This document shows, piece after piece, positions 8,685 through 17,910 of a stretch of DNA of 64,000 bases. Under the pieces are notes generated by a model. It had not been told where the DNA came from, ran no database searches, and was given only the letters and a program-made list of their open reading frames with translations. Each line of letters opens with the position of its first letter. Position 1 is the stretch's first letter. Position numbers and translations under genes: made by a program. Origin of the DNA: Asticcacaulis endophyticus (GTDB lineage Bacteria > Pseudomonadota > Alphaproteobacteria > Caulobacterales > Caulobacteraceae); NCBI RefSeq assembly GCF_014652575.1, contig NZ_BMZB01000006.1, positions 62,001 to 126,000 on the forward strand. Direction: 5' to 3'.

Positions 8685-9473
8685 GTGTTGGGGCGGGTTC
8701 TCCTTCTGTGGCTGGTGTTGGCGGTGCCGGTAAAGGCGGCGGCGATTGAGGATATGACCCGACCCTGGCCGGGAGCGGTTGTGCCGTACAAAATCGATCC
8801 CGCCATATTAAAACGCGCCGGTGCCAAGGGGACAGATTGCCGCAACTGGCGCGACTGGAGCGCGGCGACCCAAGGCTATAAGGTCTGCCGCGCCATGTCG
8901 GAATGGCAAACTGAGACCGGGGTGCGCTTTGTGGCCTACAGCAAGGGCCCAAAGTGGCTGGATATCCGCACGTCCGACAGCCGTACCAATGCGACTTTGG
9001 GCTATACCGTCATCAACTGGGTCAATGTGCAAAGCCGCTCAAGCTATGGGGCGGTGCTGCATGAATTTGGCCATGTCTTGGGCCTGACCCATGAGCATAT
9101 GCGGCCCGACCGCGACGACTATATCGTGCTGGCGCCGTTCATTGCGGATAGCCTTAAGGGCTGCAATCCCGCCTCGGCCATGTGCCGGGATGTTCTGCTG
9201 AATTTCCCGCGTCATGGCCGCCTTCAAATGAAAACTGACTATGATCCGTGCTCATTGATGCATTACCTCAGCCATCAGGGGCCGCGCTATCCCGACGATC
9301 CGCGCTGGCGGCAGGCCTTTACCCTGACGCGGGCCGGGGCCGATCGCATGGATGTCTGTTCCGGGCAGTTTCAGCAGCGCGAAGCCCGCTGCCGTAAGGT
9401 CGGTCAGAAATGCGCGATCACTGAGGATGATGCTGGCCTTGTGCGCCGGTTTCATGGCCTTGCGCTCCATTGA
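8685..9473 (+). CDS. Secreted astacin-type (M12A) zinc metalloprotease
   Basis: A 262-residue protein with an N-terminal signal peptide (VLLLWLVLAVPVKAAA). The astacin zinc signature is seen as HEFGHVLGLTHEHMRPDRDDY, with H126, E127, H130 and H136. The Met-turn is SLMHYLSH further on. The start is a GTG five bases after the J-domain stop, so it probably belongs to the mipZ operon transcript. Six or more cysteines suggest disulfides and an extracytoplasmic location. Its last 56 bases overlap, on the opposite strand, the 3' end of the adenylation/acyltransferase gene. The substrate is unknown. Confidence 0.88.
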   Translation: MLGRVLLLWLVLAVPVKAAAIEDMTRPWPGAVVPYKIDPAILKRAGAKGTDCRNWRDWSAATQGYKVCRAMSEWQTETGVRFVAYSKGPKWLDIRTSDSRTNATLGYTVINWVNVQSRSSYGAVLHEFGHVLGLTHEHMRPDRDDYIVLAPFIADSLKGCNPASAMCRDVLLNFPRHGRLQMKTDYDPCSLMHYLSHQGPRYPDDPRWRQAFTLTRAGADRMDVCSGQFQQREARCRKVGQKCAITEDDAGLVRRFHGLALH

Positions 9474-12216
9474 GACGGATATCGTCCACGCGGTCGGTAA
9501 TCCAGCTTTGGATCTGCGGCCATTTGTCGACCATCTGATGCAGGAGGATGCCACCGGCCACAGCCGCCGCCGTTTCAAGCACAGGCATCAAGGGGCTATG
9601 GTATCCCGTGTGTCCCAAAAGATATTGCAAGGGTTTGGCCATCCATATCTGACCCAGATATATATAAAGTGTAGCCCCGCCAATGAGATAGACGATTTTG
9701 CTTAAGCCGCGCATTACATAGATCGTTGGCACATACATGATCAGGAACGCGCTGATAATCACGCCCAGAGCACTGTGATCGCTGAAATAGAAACTGTTTA
9801 TGGAGCCGGTAATTAAGCACAGGATCATCATGGTTTGTTTGGACAGGTCGACCTTAAGCTGCGACATGACGATGCCCATGTAAAACAGAGCCAGATTGGA
9901 TACCGGGTTCAGTTGCAGCCAGATGGTGTTCGGCGCGAAATAGTCGACGGGCATGTCCGTGAATAAGGTCGGCAGGCCGAACCGGATCGCACACAGGCCC
10001 AGCATAACCCCGATGGTCAGGCGCAGTCTATCGGTATTCGGCCACAGTTTCTGAAGGCCCCACTGCACCCCCGCCGTCAGCAGGATCAACTTGATCAGGT
10101 CATGGGTGTACCAGTAGAGCGTATGGCGCAGCGGCTCATTCGGCGAGGCAAACATATCGGTGGTCAGGGTCAGCATCGGCCAGTAGACCGGTCCGCCCTT
10201 TGCCATATCGATCAACACCACAGCCACAGAGCACACAAAGGTTGCGGGTAAAATGGCCTTAAGCGGCTTGAGTAAGGCACTGAATTTGCCGCTTGCGAAC
10301 ATATTGTCCCATTGGGTGCGCCCGTACAGAAAGCCTGAGACGATAAACAAGGCCGTGGTCATGCCGTTGCCCCAGGTGCCCAGCCCGAAATGCAGCCCGA
10401 CCAGAAAGATGATGGCGACGGCCCGGATCATAATCGTGCTGTCTATAGCGGCAAACATTTTATCCCGCGGACGGGCGCGGGCGACAATGTCTTTCAGCGG
10501 CAGGGACTGCCATCCTTCGGGCACGCCCCCGACCACCTCTTCGGCCGCCAGAAACGCGCCGACATAGGACAGACTGTCACCGCCCAGGCCCACAAACGTG
10601 CTGTCGGGGGTGATGTCGCGGCGCTGAAACACTTTGCGCCAGCCACCGATCAGTGTGTTGACACGCGGGTCGTCGCTTTCCGCCATAGCAACGGGCAGGT
10701 CTTTGTCCGGTTCTGACGCGAGCGCAATCAGGGCCTGCCGGTCAATCTTGCCGTTGGGCAGCAGCGGAAGTCCGTGCTCCATGACCCAGAATTTCGACGG
10801 AACCATATAAACCGGCAGGACTGACGCGAAGTGACGGCGCAGGGCTTCAACGCCATGGATCAGCGGATATTTCGGGCTGACAAAAGCTTCGATACGTCGG
10901 TTATCGCCATCGCCGGTGGTCAGGGCAATCGCGCCGCACAGGTCGGGATGCGCGTTGAGTGCGGCTGTAATTTCAGATAAATCAACACGATATCCGCGTA
11001 TCTTAATCTGATCGTCAGCCCGCCCCAAACCGATGACCTGACCGTCTGCGTTCATGTAGCCGCGATCGCCGGTATAGTAGATGGTCTGACCATCTGCCGA
11101 GTGATGGCGATCGTCAGGGGCTGAAATCTGACCGTTACGGGCATATCCCAAGCTGAGATAGGCGGATTTGACGGCGATTTCACCGGTTTCACCCATAGCC
11201 ACAGGTTGTTTGTCAGTATTGACGATTATCAGTTCGAAGCCGTCCGAGCCTTTACCGAGCGGGATCGGCTGATCACTTGGAACTGAGGGCAGGCGATAGA
11301 AGGCTGCCGCCTGCGGAGTTTCGGTACTGCCGTAGAAATTGATGTGCTCTGCGTTGGGCGCGACCGTTTTCATCTCTGTGACGAGGCCGGCTTGCAACTG
11401 ATCCCCGCCCCAGAAGAAGCGGCGTATGGCTTTAAGCGTCGGGACTTTCGGACAGCCGGCCAGCAAAAGCTGCCCCATCGGCGGTGTCAGATGCACGACC
11501 GTGGCCTTAACCTTATGCAGCCATGTCCTGAGCGCCCCCGGCGCCGTTATGGTCGACTGCGCCGGAATATTGAGCACCGCGCCCACCGACAGGGGCGTGA
11601 ATATGTCGCGCAGCAGCGGATCATGCGACAGGCCCGACAGAAGGGTGAACTGATCGCGCGCACTCAGGTCAAATGTCTTTTTATGCCAGTCAACGAACCG
11701 AACCAAGGGCGTGTGATGGCAGGCAACGACCTTGGGGTGGCCGGTGCTGCCGGAGGTAAAAAGATAATAGGCCGGCGCATCGGGCGAGGTGGCCGGGTCG
11801 TTAAACTCAGCTTTACGACGCATATCCAGATCGGCCAGATGCAGATGGATATCTGGCGGTGATGTTAGTGCATAAACTATTGATTTAAGGTGCGCGCCGC
11901 CGCAGGTTATGATCGCGTTCGGCCGGACCTGAGCGAACAAGGTATTGATGCGAGCGGCCGGGTAGGCGGAGTCGACGACCGTGAATATGGCGCCCGCCCG
12001 CAGCACCCCGAGTATCGACCAGATCAGTTCCGGGCCGCGCTCGGCGATAATGGCGACGACATCGCCGGGAATGATGCCCGCCTGGGTCAAGTGCCACGCT
12101 ACCTGACCCGAGCGATCGCGGACATCGCGGTAGCTATAGGTCCGGGCGTCAAATTTGAGGCAGGGGGATGAGGGCTTGCGCTCGCAAACCGATAAAAAAG
12201 TATCCTGAATCCGCAT
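9418..12216 (-). CDS. NRPS-like adenylation / carrier / membrane acyltransferase-3 fusion protein
   Basis: A 932-residue protein with three parts. Residues 1-500 form an AMP-forming adenylation domain: YLFTSGSTGHPK (151-162), NFYGSTET (293-300), YTGDRGY (381-387), GRADDQIKIRGYRVD (398-412) and LPNGKID (486-492). A carrier domain follows with GGDSLSYV, whose Ser548 should take phosphopantetheine. From about 590 to 910 there are about ten hydrophobic segments starting with IRAVAIIFLVGLHFG and ALFIVSGFLYGR, which resembles acyltransferase-3 membrane enzymes. The expected logic is to activate an acid, load it on the carrier and transfer it across or onto an envelope acceptor. It stands alone, without other NRPS genes. 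Substrate and acceptor are unknown. Confidence 0.85.
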   Translation of the reverse strand: MRIQDTFLSVCERKPSSPCLKFDARTYSYRDVRDRSGQVAWHLTQAGIIPGDVVAIIAERGPELIWSILGVLRAGAIFTVVDSAYPAARINTLFAQVRPNAIITCGGAHLKSIVYALTSPPDIHLHLADLDMRRKAEFNDPATSPDAPAYYLFTSGSTGHPKVVACHHTPLVRFVDWHKKTFDLSARDQFTLLSGLSHDPLLRDIFTPLSVGAVLNIPAQSTITAPGALRTWLHKVKATVVHLTPPMGQLLLAGCPKVPTLKAIRRFFWGGDQLQAGLVTEMKTVAPNAEHINFYGSTETPQAAAFYRLPSVPSDQPIPLGKGSDGFELIIVNTDKQPVAMGETGEIAVKSAYLSLGYARNGQISAPDDRHHSADGQTIYYTGDRGYMNADGQVIGLGRADDQIKIRGYRVDLSEITAALNAHPDLCGAIALTTGDGDNRRIEAFVSPKYPLIHGVEALRRHFASVLPVYMVPSKFWVMEHGLPLLPNGKIDRQALIALASEPDKDLPVAMAESDDPRVNTLIGGWRKVFQRRDITPDSTFVGLGGDSLSYVGAFLAAEEVVGGVPEGWQSLPLKDIVARARPRDKMFAAIDSTIMIRAVAIIFLVGLHFGLGTWGNGMTTALFIVSGFLYGRTQWDNMFASGKFSALLKPLKAILPATFVCSVAVVLIDMAKGGPVYWPMLTLTTDMFASPNEPLRHTLYWYTHDLIKLILLTAGVQWGLQKLWPNTDRLRLTIGVMLGLCAIRFGLPTLFTDMPVDYFAPNTIWLQLNPVSNLALFYMGIVMSQLKVDLSKQTMMILCLITGSINSFYFSDHSALGVIISAFLIMYVPTIYVMRGLSKIVYLIGGATLYIYLGQIWMAKPLQYLLGHTGYHSPLMPVLETAAAVAGGILLHQMVDKWPQIQSWITDRVDDIRLNGAQGHETGAQGQHHPQ

Positions 12217-12546
12217 TTAGCCGCCGCCTCGTTAGACCTGAATCGTGTTCAGGTCGTGCCCCGAACCTCTTTGGGTACAAGGTGTGAGCAACGGGCGTGC
12301 CAGATTATAAAGATTACATAAATTAAAACCTGGGCGTGTCGGGCCCTGTAAACTTAAAGGGTTGAGTGCGATTCAGCCTCACGTTGTTTAGGTTAATCGC
12401 GCACGGGGGCTTGGCGGTATTGGGTTAAATTGAACCGTCTGCAAAAAGAACTTGTCCCGAACTGGGCTTAATGGCGAAAGACGGTGTTAATGCACCGTTT
12501 CGGTTCGCCTTTATTTCGGTAGGGCCCGCAATTGACCGAACGCTAA
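12217..12546. other. Intergenic region upstream of the adenylation fusion gene
   Basis: A 330-base gap. It should contain the minus-strand promoter of the adenylation/acyltransferase gene, whose ATG is preceded by GAGG about 11 bases upstream. A short hairpin, ACGGTG with CACCGT, lies near 12481-12498. I see no convincing gene or RNA. Confidence 0.4.
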
Positions 12547-13083
12547 TCACGGTGGAGCCGAGTAGGTGCCTGAGTTGGGGCCGGAGGGGTGTTTCGCGCT
12601 TGCGGTTTTTTCGGCCAGTTTTTCAGCTAGGCTGCGCGGGGCACGACCCAAGGCCCACTGGATGCCGTTGGGCCAGCAGCCGGGGCAGTGGTCGTCCATG
12701 CCGCTGTTGGCATTGATCTGCGGGTCGTGGAAGTGATGCAGGCCGTAGTTGGGATCGGCGGCGTCATATATCGTGCCGTCGGGCCAGACACCGTGGGCCT
12801 CAGCCTGCGCCTTATGGATGCGGTCAAGGCGCGTGCCGATGATCTCAGCCATTTCGAGAAAGGCCTGGGCTTCGTGGTCGATGCGCTCAGCTTCGCTTAA
12901 ACCTTCCAGATCGTCGTCATCGTCCTCGTCGCGTGACGGGCGGCGTGAGGGGCCAGATGCGGTCGTGGCGCGCGGGGCGGGCGCAAGCTTTTCCGCCGGT
13001 TCGCCGTAAAGCTGCACCAGCATGGCGTCGCAGGCCTTGACGGCCTTATGGGCGCGCTCAGCCTCAAGGAAGCTGTCGGGCAT
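12547..13083 (-). CDS. Hypothetical acidic protein, probably the 3' part of a frameshifted gene
   Basis: About 178 residues starting MPDSFLEAERAHKAVKACDA. The middle is acidic and low-complexity (DEDDDDDLEGLSEAERIDHE), followed by a Trp/His/Cys-containing section (GVWPDGTIYDAADPNYGLHH, DDHCPGCWPNG). I do not recognise the family. The reading has no good ribosome site, and a helical, charged reading frame directly upstream (13064-13189) would join it if one C were removed from a CCCC run at 13084-13087. The intact product would be about 215 residues. The protein may therefore be broken, or the assembly may carry a one-base error. Confidence 0.55.
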   Translation of the reverse strand: MPDSFLEAERAHKAVKACDAMLVQLYGEPAEKLAPAPRATTASGPSRRPSRDEDDDDDLEGLSEAERIDHEAQAFLEMAEIIGTRLDRIHKAQAEAHGVWPDGTIYDAADPNYGLHHFHDPQINANSGMDDHCPGCWPNGIQWALGRAPRSLAEKLAEKTASAKHPSGPNSGTYSAPP

Positions 13084-13189
13084 GGGGATCATCTCGACCG
13101 GCTTCCAGCAGCCGGTCGGCATAGGCGCGCAACCGTAACCGGCGCGTCTTTAGCGCGTCTGCGTCGGTGATGTCGGTGTCCGTGTCCAT
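13064..13189 (-). pseudogene. 5' fragment of the frameshifted acidic-protein gene
   Basis: An ATG-initiated 41-codon frame reads MDTDTDITDADALKTRRLRL and continues RAYADRLLEAGRDDP before running into a TGA. Its tail overlaps the start of the next frame. The helical, Arg/Leu-rich composition looks like true coding sequence, and it flows into MPDSFLEAERAHKAVK if the CCCC at 13084-13087 is read as CCC. I treat it as the N-terminus of the downstream protein. Confidence 0.5.
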
Positions 13190-13245
13190 CGGGTGATGAT
13201 GGCGCGGGATGGGGTGAGGGGGGATAAGTGACGCTATAACTCAGG

Positions 13246-13776
13246 TTAGTCTGATGGAAAAGTGAGTTCAATTTGATCAGATTGAGGTGGTAATTCCATC
13301 TCCCAAACTCTGACGACATTAAGATCAGCCAATTTTGCAAAATTTGCGAGGTTTTTATCGTCACTGTAAATTGTGTCAGCACCATTAACTTTGGCTATAG
13401 CAACGATTTGCCGATCAAACTTAATCTTAGTCCAGCTTTCATCTGATCCACCCTTTTTATCCCCCGATGCAATAGCGGCGCGATGTATAATCGCTAGCTC
13501 TACCGCAGCACGTTCATCAAATGGAACGATTTTGAATCTGGCTGATTTATGAAGTCTTTCAAGGATCAGCGGTGCACTGTCCCCTGCGAAGATCAATATT
13601 TCAGATAGGACTGGTGTGGGAATTAGTAAGGTTTCTTGTTCTTTAGCAAGTTTGGTTTGAAAAAAATCAAAACGCTCTTTTATGCGCGTTACCACGTTGC
13701 CAGTGGCAGGGTCTAAAGGTGCATTTGCCGATGGGTTTATAAGCAAAGACAGAGAGTTAGCGTCAATAGCTATCAC
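13246..13776 (-). CDS. PIN-domain ribonuclease-like protein (VapC-like)
   Basis: A 176-residue PIN-fold protein. The expected acidic metal-binding residues are visible: D5 in MIAIDANSL, E59 in PVLSEI, D121 in KFDRQIVAIA and D139/D140 in TIYSDDKNL. PIN proteins are Mg-dependent ribonucleases, often toxins. The start is a GTG immediately following the TAA of the 241-residue partner, so the pair is translationally coupled. It is longer than the usual 130-140-residue VapC, and base composition is lower in GC than the neighbours, suggesting transfer. A toxin role is inference; it could equally be an RNA-processing or defence nuclease. Confidence 0.8.
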   Translation of the reverse strand: MIAIDANSLSLLINPSANAPLDPATGNVVTRIKERFDFFQTKLAKEQETLLIPTPVLSEILIFAGDSAPLILERLHKSARFKIVPFDERAAVELAIIHRAAIASGDKKGGSDESWTKIKFDRQIVAIAKVNGADTIYSDDKNLANFAKLADLNVVRVWEMELPPQSDQIELTFPSD

Positions 13777-14502
13777 TTAGTGAACCTCTTCATCGCCATT
13801 GCGCAAACTCATCAGGTCGCGATAAATTTGAGGCTCCATAAGTTCAGGCGAAATCGCCCTAACTTGATCCAATGTTTCGGTCAGCGGTGCATCATCAAGC
13901 AATTCATGCCTGTCTACAGAAAAGGATTCCAGCTTCCAAGCGCCGTCGGGCAATCTGGCCCAACGACCTGTGCCAAATAATCTGATCTTTTGGCCATACA
14001 ATTGCGAAGCAAGGTTTCGAGCAAGCTCTCTCGATAAACTTATTCCGGTATAGGTAATCTTTCCATCTTGAAGTGTTACATGTGCAGATGCATCGGTTCC
14101 GCCTATCCTTACAATTTGGCCGTCTATGGAGCCATCTTGCTTGATGATGGGGAAATTCAATGGCTTGGGGCGGTTTCGGCCAGGGAAGGGGATTACGACA
14201 GCACCTTCGTTGTTTAATAATTTGCCGACAGCATTGTCAGAGGCAAGCATATCGTCGAGCCTACTGAAAGCTGCTTTTACATCTTTAGCTGCAAGTCCAT
14301 TTAGGCGTTGCTCGACTTTGGGTGCAGTTTGATACTCGACACTGGATACAATACAGGCGCTTCCAAACTCTAGTCGTTCGAAGTGAACATTAGGTTTGTA
14401 ACCTATAAGATCGGCTAAGGCGCTCATGTACTGAGCCAAGCGGTCTAAAGGGAGAGTTTCCGGAGTAAAGGCGTCGATATGAAATGTGTATTCTGTTTTC
14501 AT
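13777..14502 (-). CDS. Protein of unknown function, partner of the PIN-domain protein
   Basis: A 241-residue soluble protein with no signal peptide and no membrane segment. It begins MKTEYTFHIDAFTPETLPLD, with a strong GGAAGGAGG ribosome site just upstream. It has a helical N-terminal half (RLAQYMSALADLIG, DVKAAFSRLDDML) and a beta-rich middle (GQIVRIGGTDASAHVTLQDG). I do not recognise a family. Its stop TAA abuts the GTG of the PIN gene, so the two make a tight two-gene cassette. By position it would be the antitoxin or adaptor, but it is much larger than the usual 70-90-residue VapB. GC content is low for this genome. Confidence 0.7.
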   Translation of the reverse strand: MKTEYTFHIDAFTPETLPLDRLAQYMSALADLIGYKPNVHFERLEFGSACIVSSVEYQTAPKVEQRLNGLAAKDVKAAFSRLDDMLASDNAVGKLLNNEGAVVIPFPGRNRPKPLNFPIIKQDGSIDGQIVRIGGTDASAHVTLQDGKITYTGISLSRELARNLASQLYGQKIRLFGTGRWARLPDGAWKLESFSVDRHELLDDAPLTETLDQVRAISPELMEPQIYRDLMSLRNGDEEVH

Positions 14503-14762
14503 AATCTGCCTCCTTCCACGACTCGTTCATCAGCCTATCTCGGACTGTATAATAAAATCTTGCCAACAAATGGGCGATAAATCCAGAAGAACATAAGGCG
14601 TGGGGTTGCCCTGCGCATGGCTACGGGCGTTCGGTGCGGAAATCGCTGCATTTAGTACCGATTTCATCCGGTTTGCAAAATGGCAAACCGGCGCACCTCA
14701 CCCCCACACCCCGTTAATTTAGTACCAACCTATCCACCCGCGCCAAGTTACGGGTGCAGGGT

Positions 14763-16658
<1,896 letters not shown>

Positions 16659-16687
16659 CTATGCTGTCGAGGTGACGGCATAGCGTT

Positions 16688-16797
16688 TCAACTCCCTTCG
16701 CCGGCATGACCCGGATCAGGTTCGGCGGTTTTAGGGTGAGGCTCCCGCAAGGGGTAACACCCAGTCTCAGCCCGCATAAGCCTGCGGACACTCCGGT
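16688..16797 (-). promoter_or_regulatory. TPP (thiamine pyrophosphate) riboswitch aptamer upstream of thiC
   Basis: The minus strand carries the conserved THI-element sequences in order: GGCTGAGA-type core (CTGAGA at 16770-16765), then ACCTGATC, GGGTCATGCC, GGCGAAGGGA (16721-16693). The arms CCCGCATAAGCCTGCGG form an internal hairpin. Position, orientation and the downstream thiC gene all agree. Binding of TPP would be expected to repress thiC. Confidence 0.95.
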
Positions 16798-16854
16798 GAA
16801 CTAACTGGGTTCAATGTAAGGGAAGCCGTGCGCCTGAGCAAGCGGATAAAAAAA

Positions 16855-16883
16855 GACCCGAAGCGGACAAGCCGCGCCGGGTC
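16855..16883 (-). terminator. Rho-independent terminator reading leftward, upstream of the thiC leader
   Basis: The arms GACCCG and CGGGTC, with inner AGCGG/GCCGC pairing, are followed on the minus strand by a run of seven T (16854-16848). It would stop transcripts coming from the 17172-17734 genes before the thiC leader. Confidence 0.6.
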
Positions 16884-17049
16884 GAAGTTTCACCACAAGG
16901 ACTTAAGCCTTAATCACCCTCATGGTGTTATCAGCAACGCTCAAAAAGGGGTGCAAAGTGAACGTTCATTCATTTGTACGCATGGCCGTGCACTTTCCGT
17001 CGCGGGAATTGTAAATTTTTGATGGGGGGGAGAGGGGGGATAGAAAGCT

Positions 17050-17174
17050 ACCCCTCCGTCGCGGACTTCGCCGCGCCACCTCCCCACTACGTAGGGAGGA
17101 GGATCGGCGCTGAATCTCCTCCCCATATCATGGGGAGGTGGATGCGAGCACAGCGAGCAGACGGAGGGGTATTA
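17050..17174. repeat. Dispersed palindromic repeat, copy 1
   Basis: Bounded by ACCCCTCCGTCGCGGA and its complement-like GACGGAGGGGTA. Inside are ACCTCCCCACTACGTAGGGAGG and CTCCCCATATCATGGGGAGG, two hairpins. The same ends and hairpins recur at 21140-21295 and partly at 37191-37240. It sits between genes and ends at the stop of the phosphatase gene. Confidence 0.75.
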
Positions 17175-17495
17175 CCTCAGGTGCGGCGTCACGCGGGCCT
17201 TAAGGATGGTGATGAGGGTTTCATCCATATATTCAAACTCATCAGGAATATTCAGGCAGATGATGCGCGCCGATTTCAGATGGGCTTTGAACTTTTTGCT
17301 CAGTTTGGTGCGATGGGCTTTTTCCATCAGGAAAATGGTGTCAACGCCCAATAGATGCTCAGGCGTCAGGGGATCGACGGCATCGTGGTTTAAGCCTGCT
17401 GAACTAACTTCCAGATTGGGATACTGTGAAAATACCTGTTCACCGGTCGGACTTCTTAGTCGGTTAGCGCTGCAAATAAACAGTATTTTCTGCAT
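17172..17495 (-). CDS. Low-molecular-weight protein tyrosine phosphatase-like protein (COG4551 type)
   Basis: A 107-residue protein starting MQKILFICSANRLRSPTGEQ. It carries the phosphatase signature C-x5-R as C8 to R14, and the family-typical VFSQYPNLEVSSAGLN, FLMEKAHRTKLSKKF and ICLNIPDEFEYMDETLI. It is shorter than canonical 150-residue arsenate-reductase/phosphatase proteins but matches the compact predicted-phosphatase group. The general acid is probably in the IPDEF segment. The ATG at 17495 is preferred over an upstream TTG at 17504. It stands alone, with DUF6496 upstream on the same strand. Confidence 0.85.
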   Translation of the reverse strand: MQKILFICSANRLRSPTGEQVFSQYPNLEVSSAGLNHDAVDPLTPEHLLGVDTIFLMEKAHRTKLSKKFKAHLKSARIICLNIPDEFEYMDETLITILKARVTPHLR

Positions 17496-17557
17496 AACAA
17501 CCAAAGGCCATGGTAAAAATTGACCATGACCTGAGTGGCGTTGTTTTTCAACGAAGA

Positions 17558-17734
17558 TTAATCCTTACGGGCCGTCTCACCCTTTTTCGGGATATCCGCT
17601 TCGCGAAGAGCGATGGCGACGATCTGTTTGCGGCTTTTGACCTTATCTCCACTGCTGCTTTTCAGGTCACCTTCTTTAAATTCGTGCATGACCTTTTCGA
17701 CCTTTTTCGACTGAGCCGGGGTTTGTTTGGGCAT
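17558..17734 (-). CDS. Small DUF6496-type protein
   Basis: A 58-residue basic protein reading MPKQTPAQSKKVEKVMHEFK and then EGDLKSSSGDKVKSRKQIVA. The VMHEFKxGxLKSS...VKSRKQ(A/I)xAIAL core is characteristic of DUF6496, a small family of unknown function. I chose the ATG at 17734, preceded by AAGGTGATC, over the ATG at 17767. The size and charge suggest a nucleic-acid-associated or stress protein, but this is a guess. Confidence 0.75.
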   Translation of the reverse strand: MPKQTPAQSKKVEKVMHEFKEGDLKSSSGDKVKSRKQIVAIALREADIPKKGETARKD

Positions 17735-17845
17735 GATGATCACCTTGGGCTTTGGGGAGGTCATCATTATAGTCCCAATGCCGTAAGGATCGGGTGCGGA
17801 TGCAGGAACGTAGGTGCAAGATTTTGGGGATGTAGTTTACCCCCT

Positions 17846-17875
17846 CTTTTTATTGATGCGCGCATCAATAAAAAG
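17846..17875. repeat. Perfect 30-base palindrome between DUF6496 and putA
   Basis: Two 15-base arms, CTTTTTATTGATGCG and its exact complement, meet without a loop. T-rich ends on both strands would let it act as part of a bidirectional terminator together with the adjacent CTCCCCCTC hairpin. Confidence 0.7.
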
Positions 17876-17896
17876 CTCCCCCTCCAAGAGGGGGAG
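17876..17896 (-). terminator. Rho-independent terminator of putA
   Basis: On the minus strand CTCCCCCTC pairs with GAGGGGGAG around a short loop and is followed by CTTTTTATT. It lies 15 bases after the putA stop. Confidence 0.7.
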
Positions 17897-17910
17897 TTCT
17901 TAAGGAAAGA

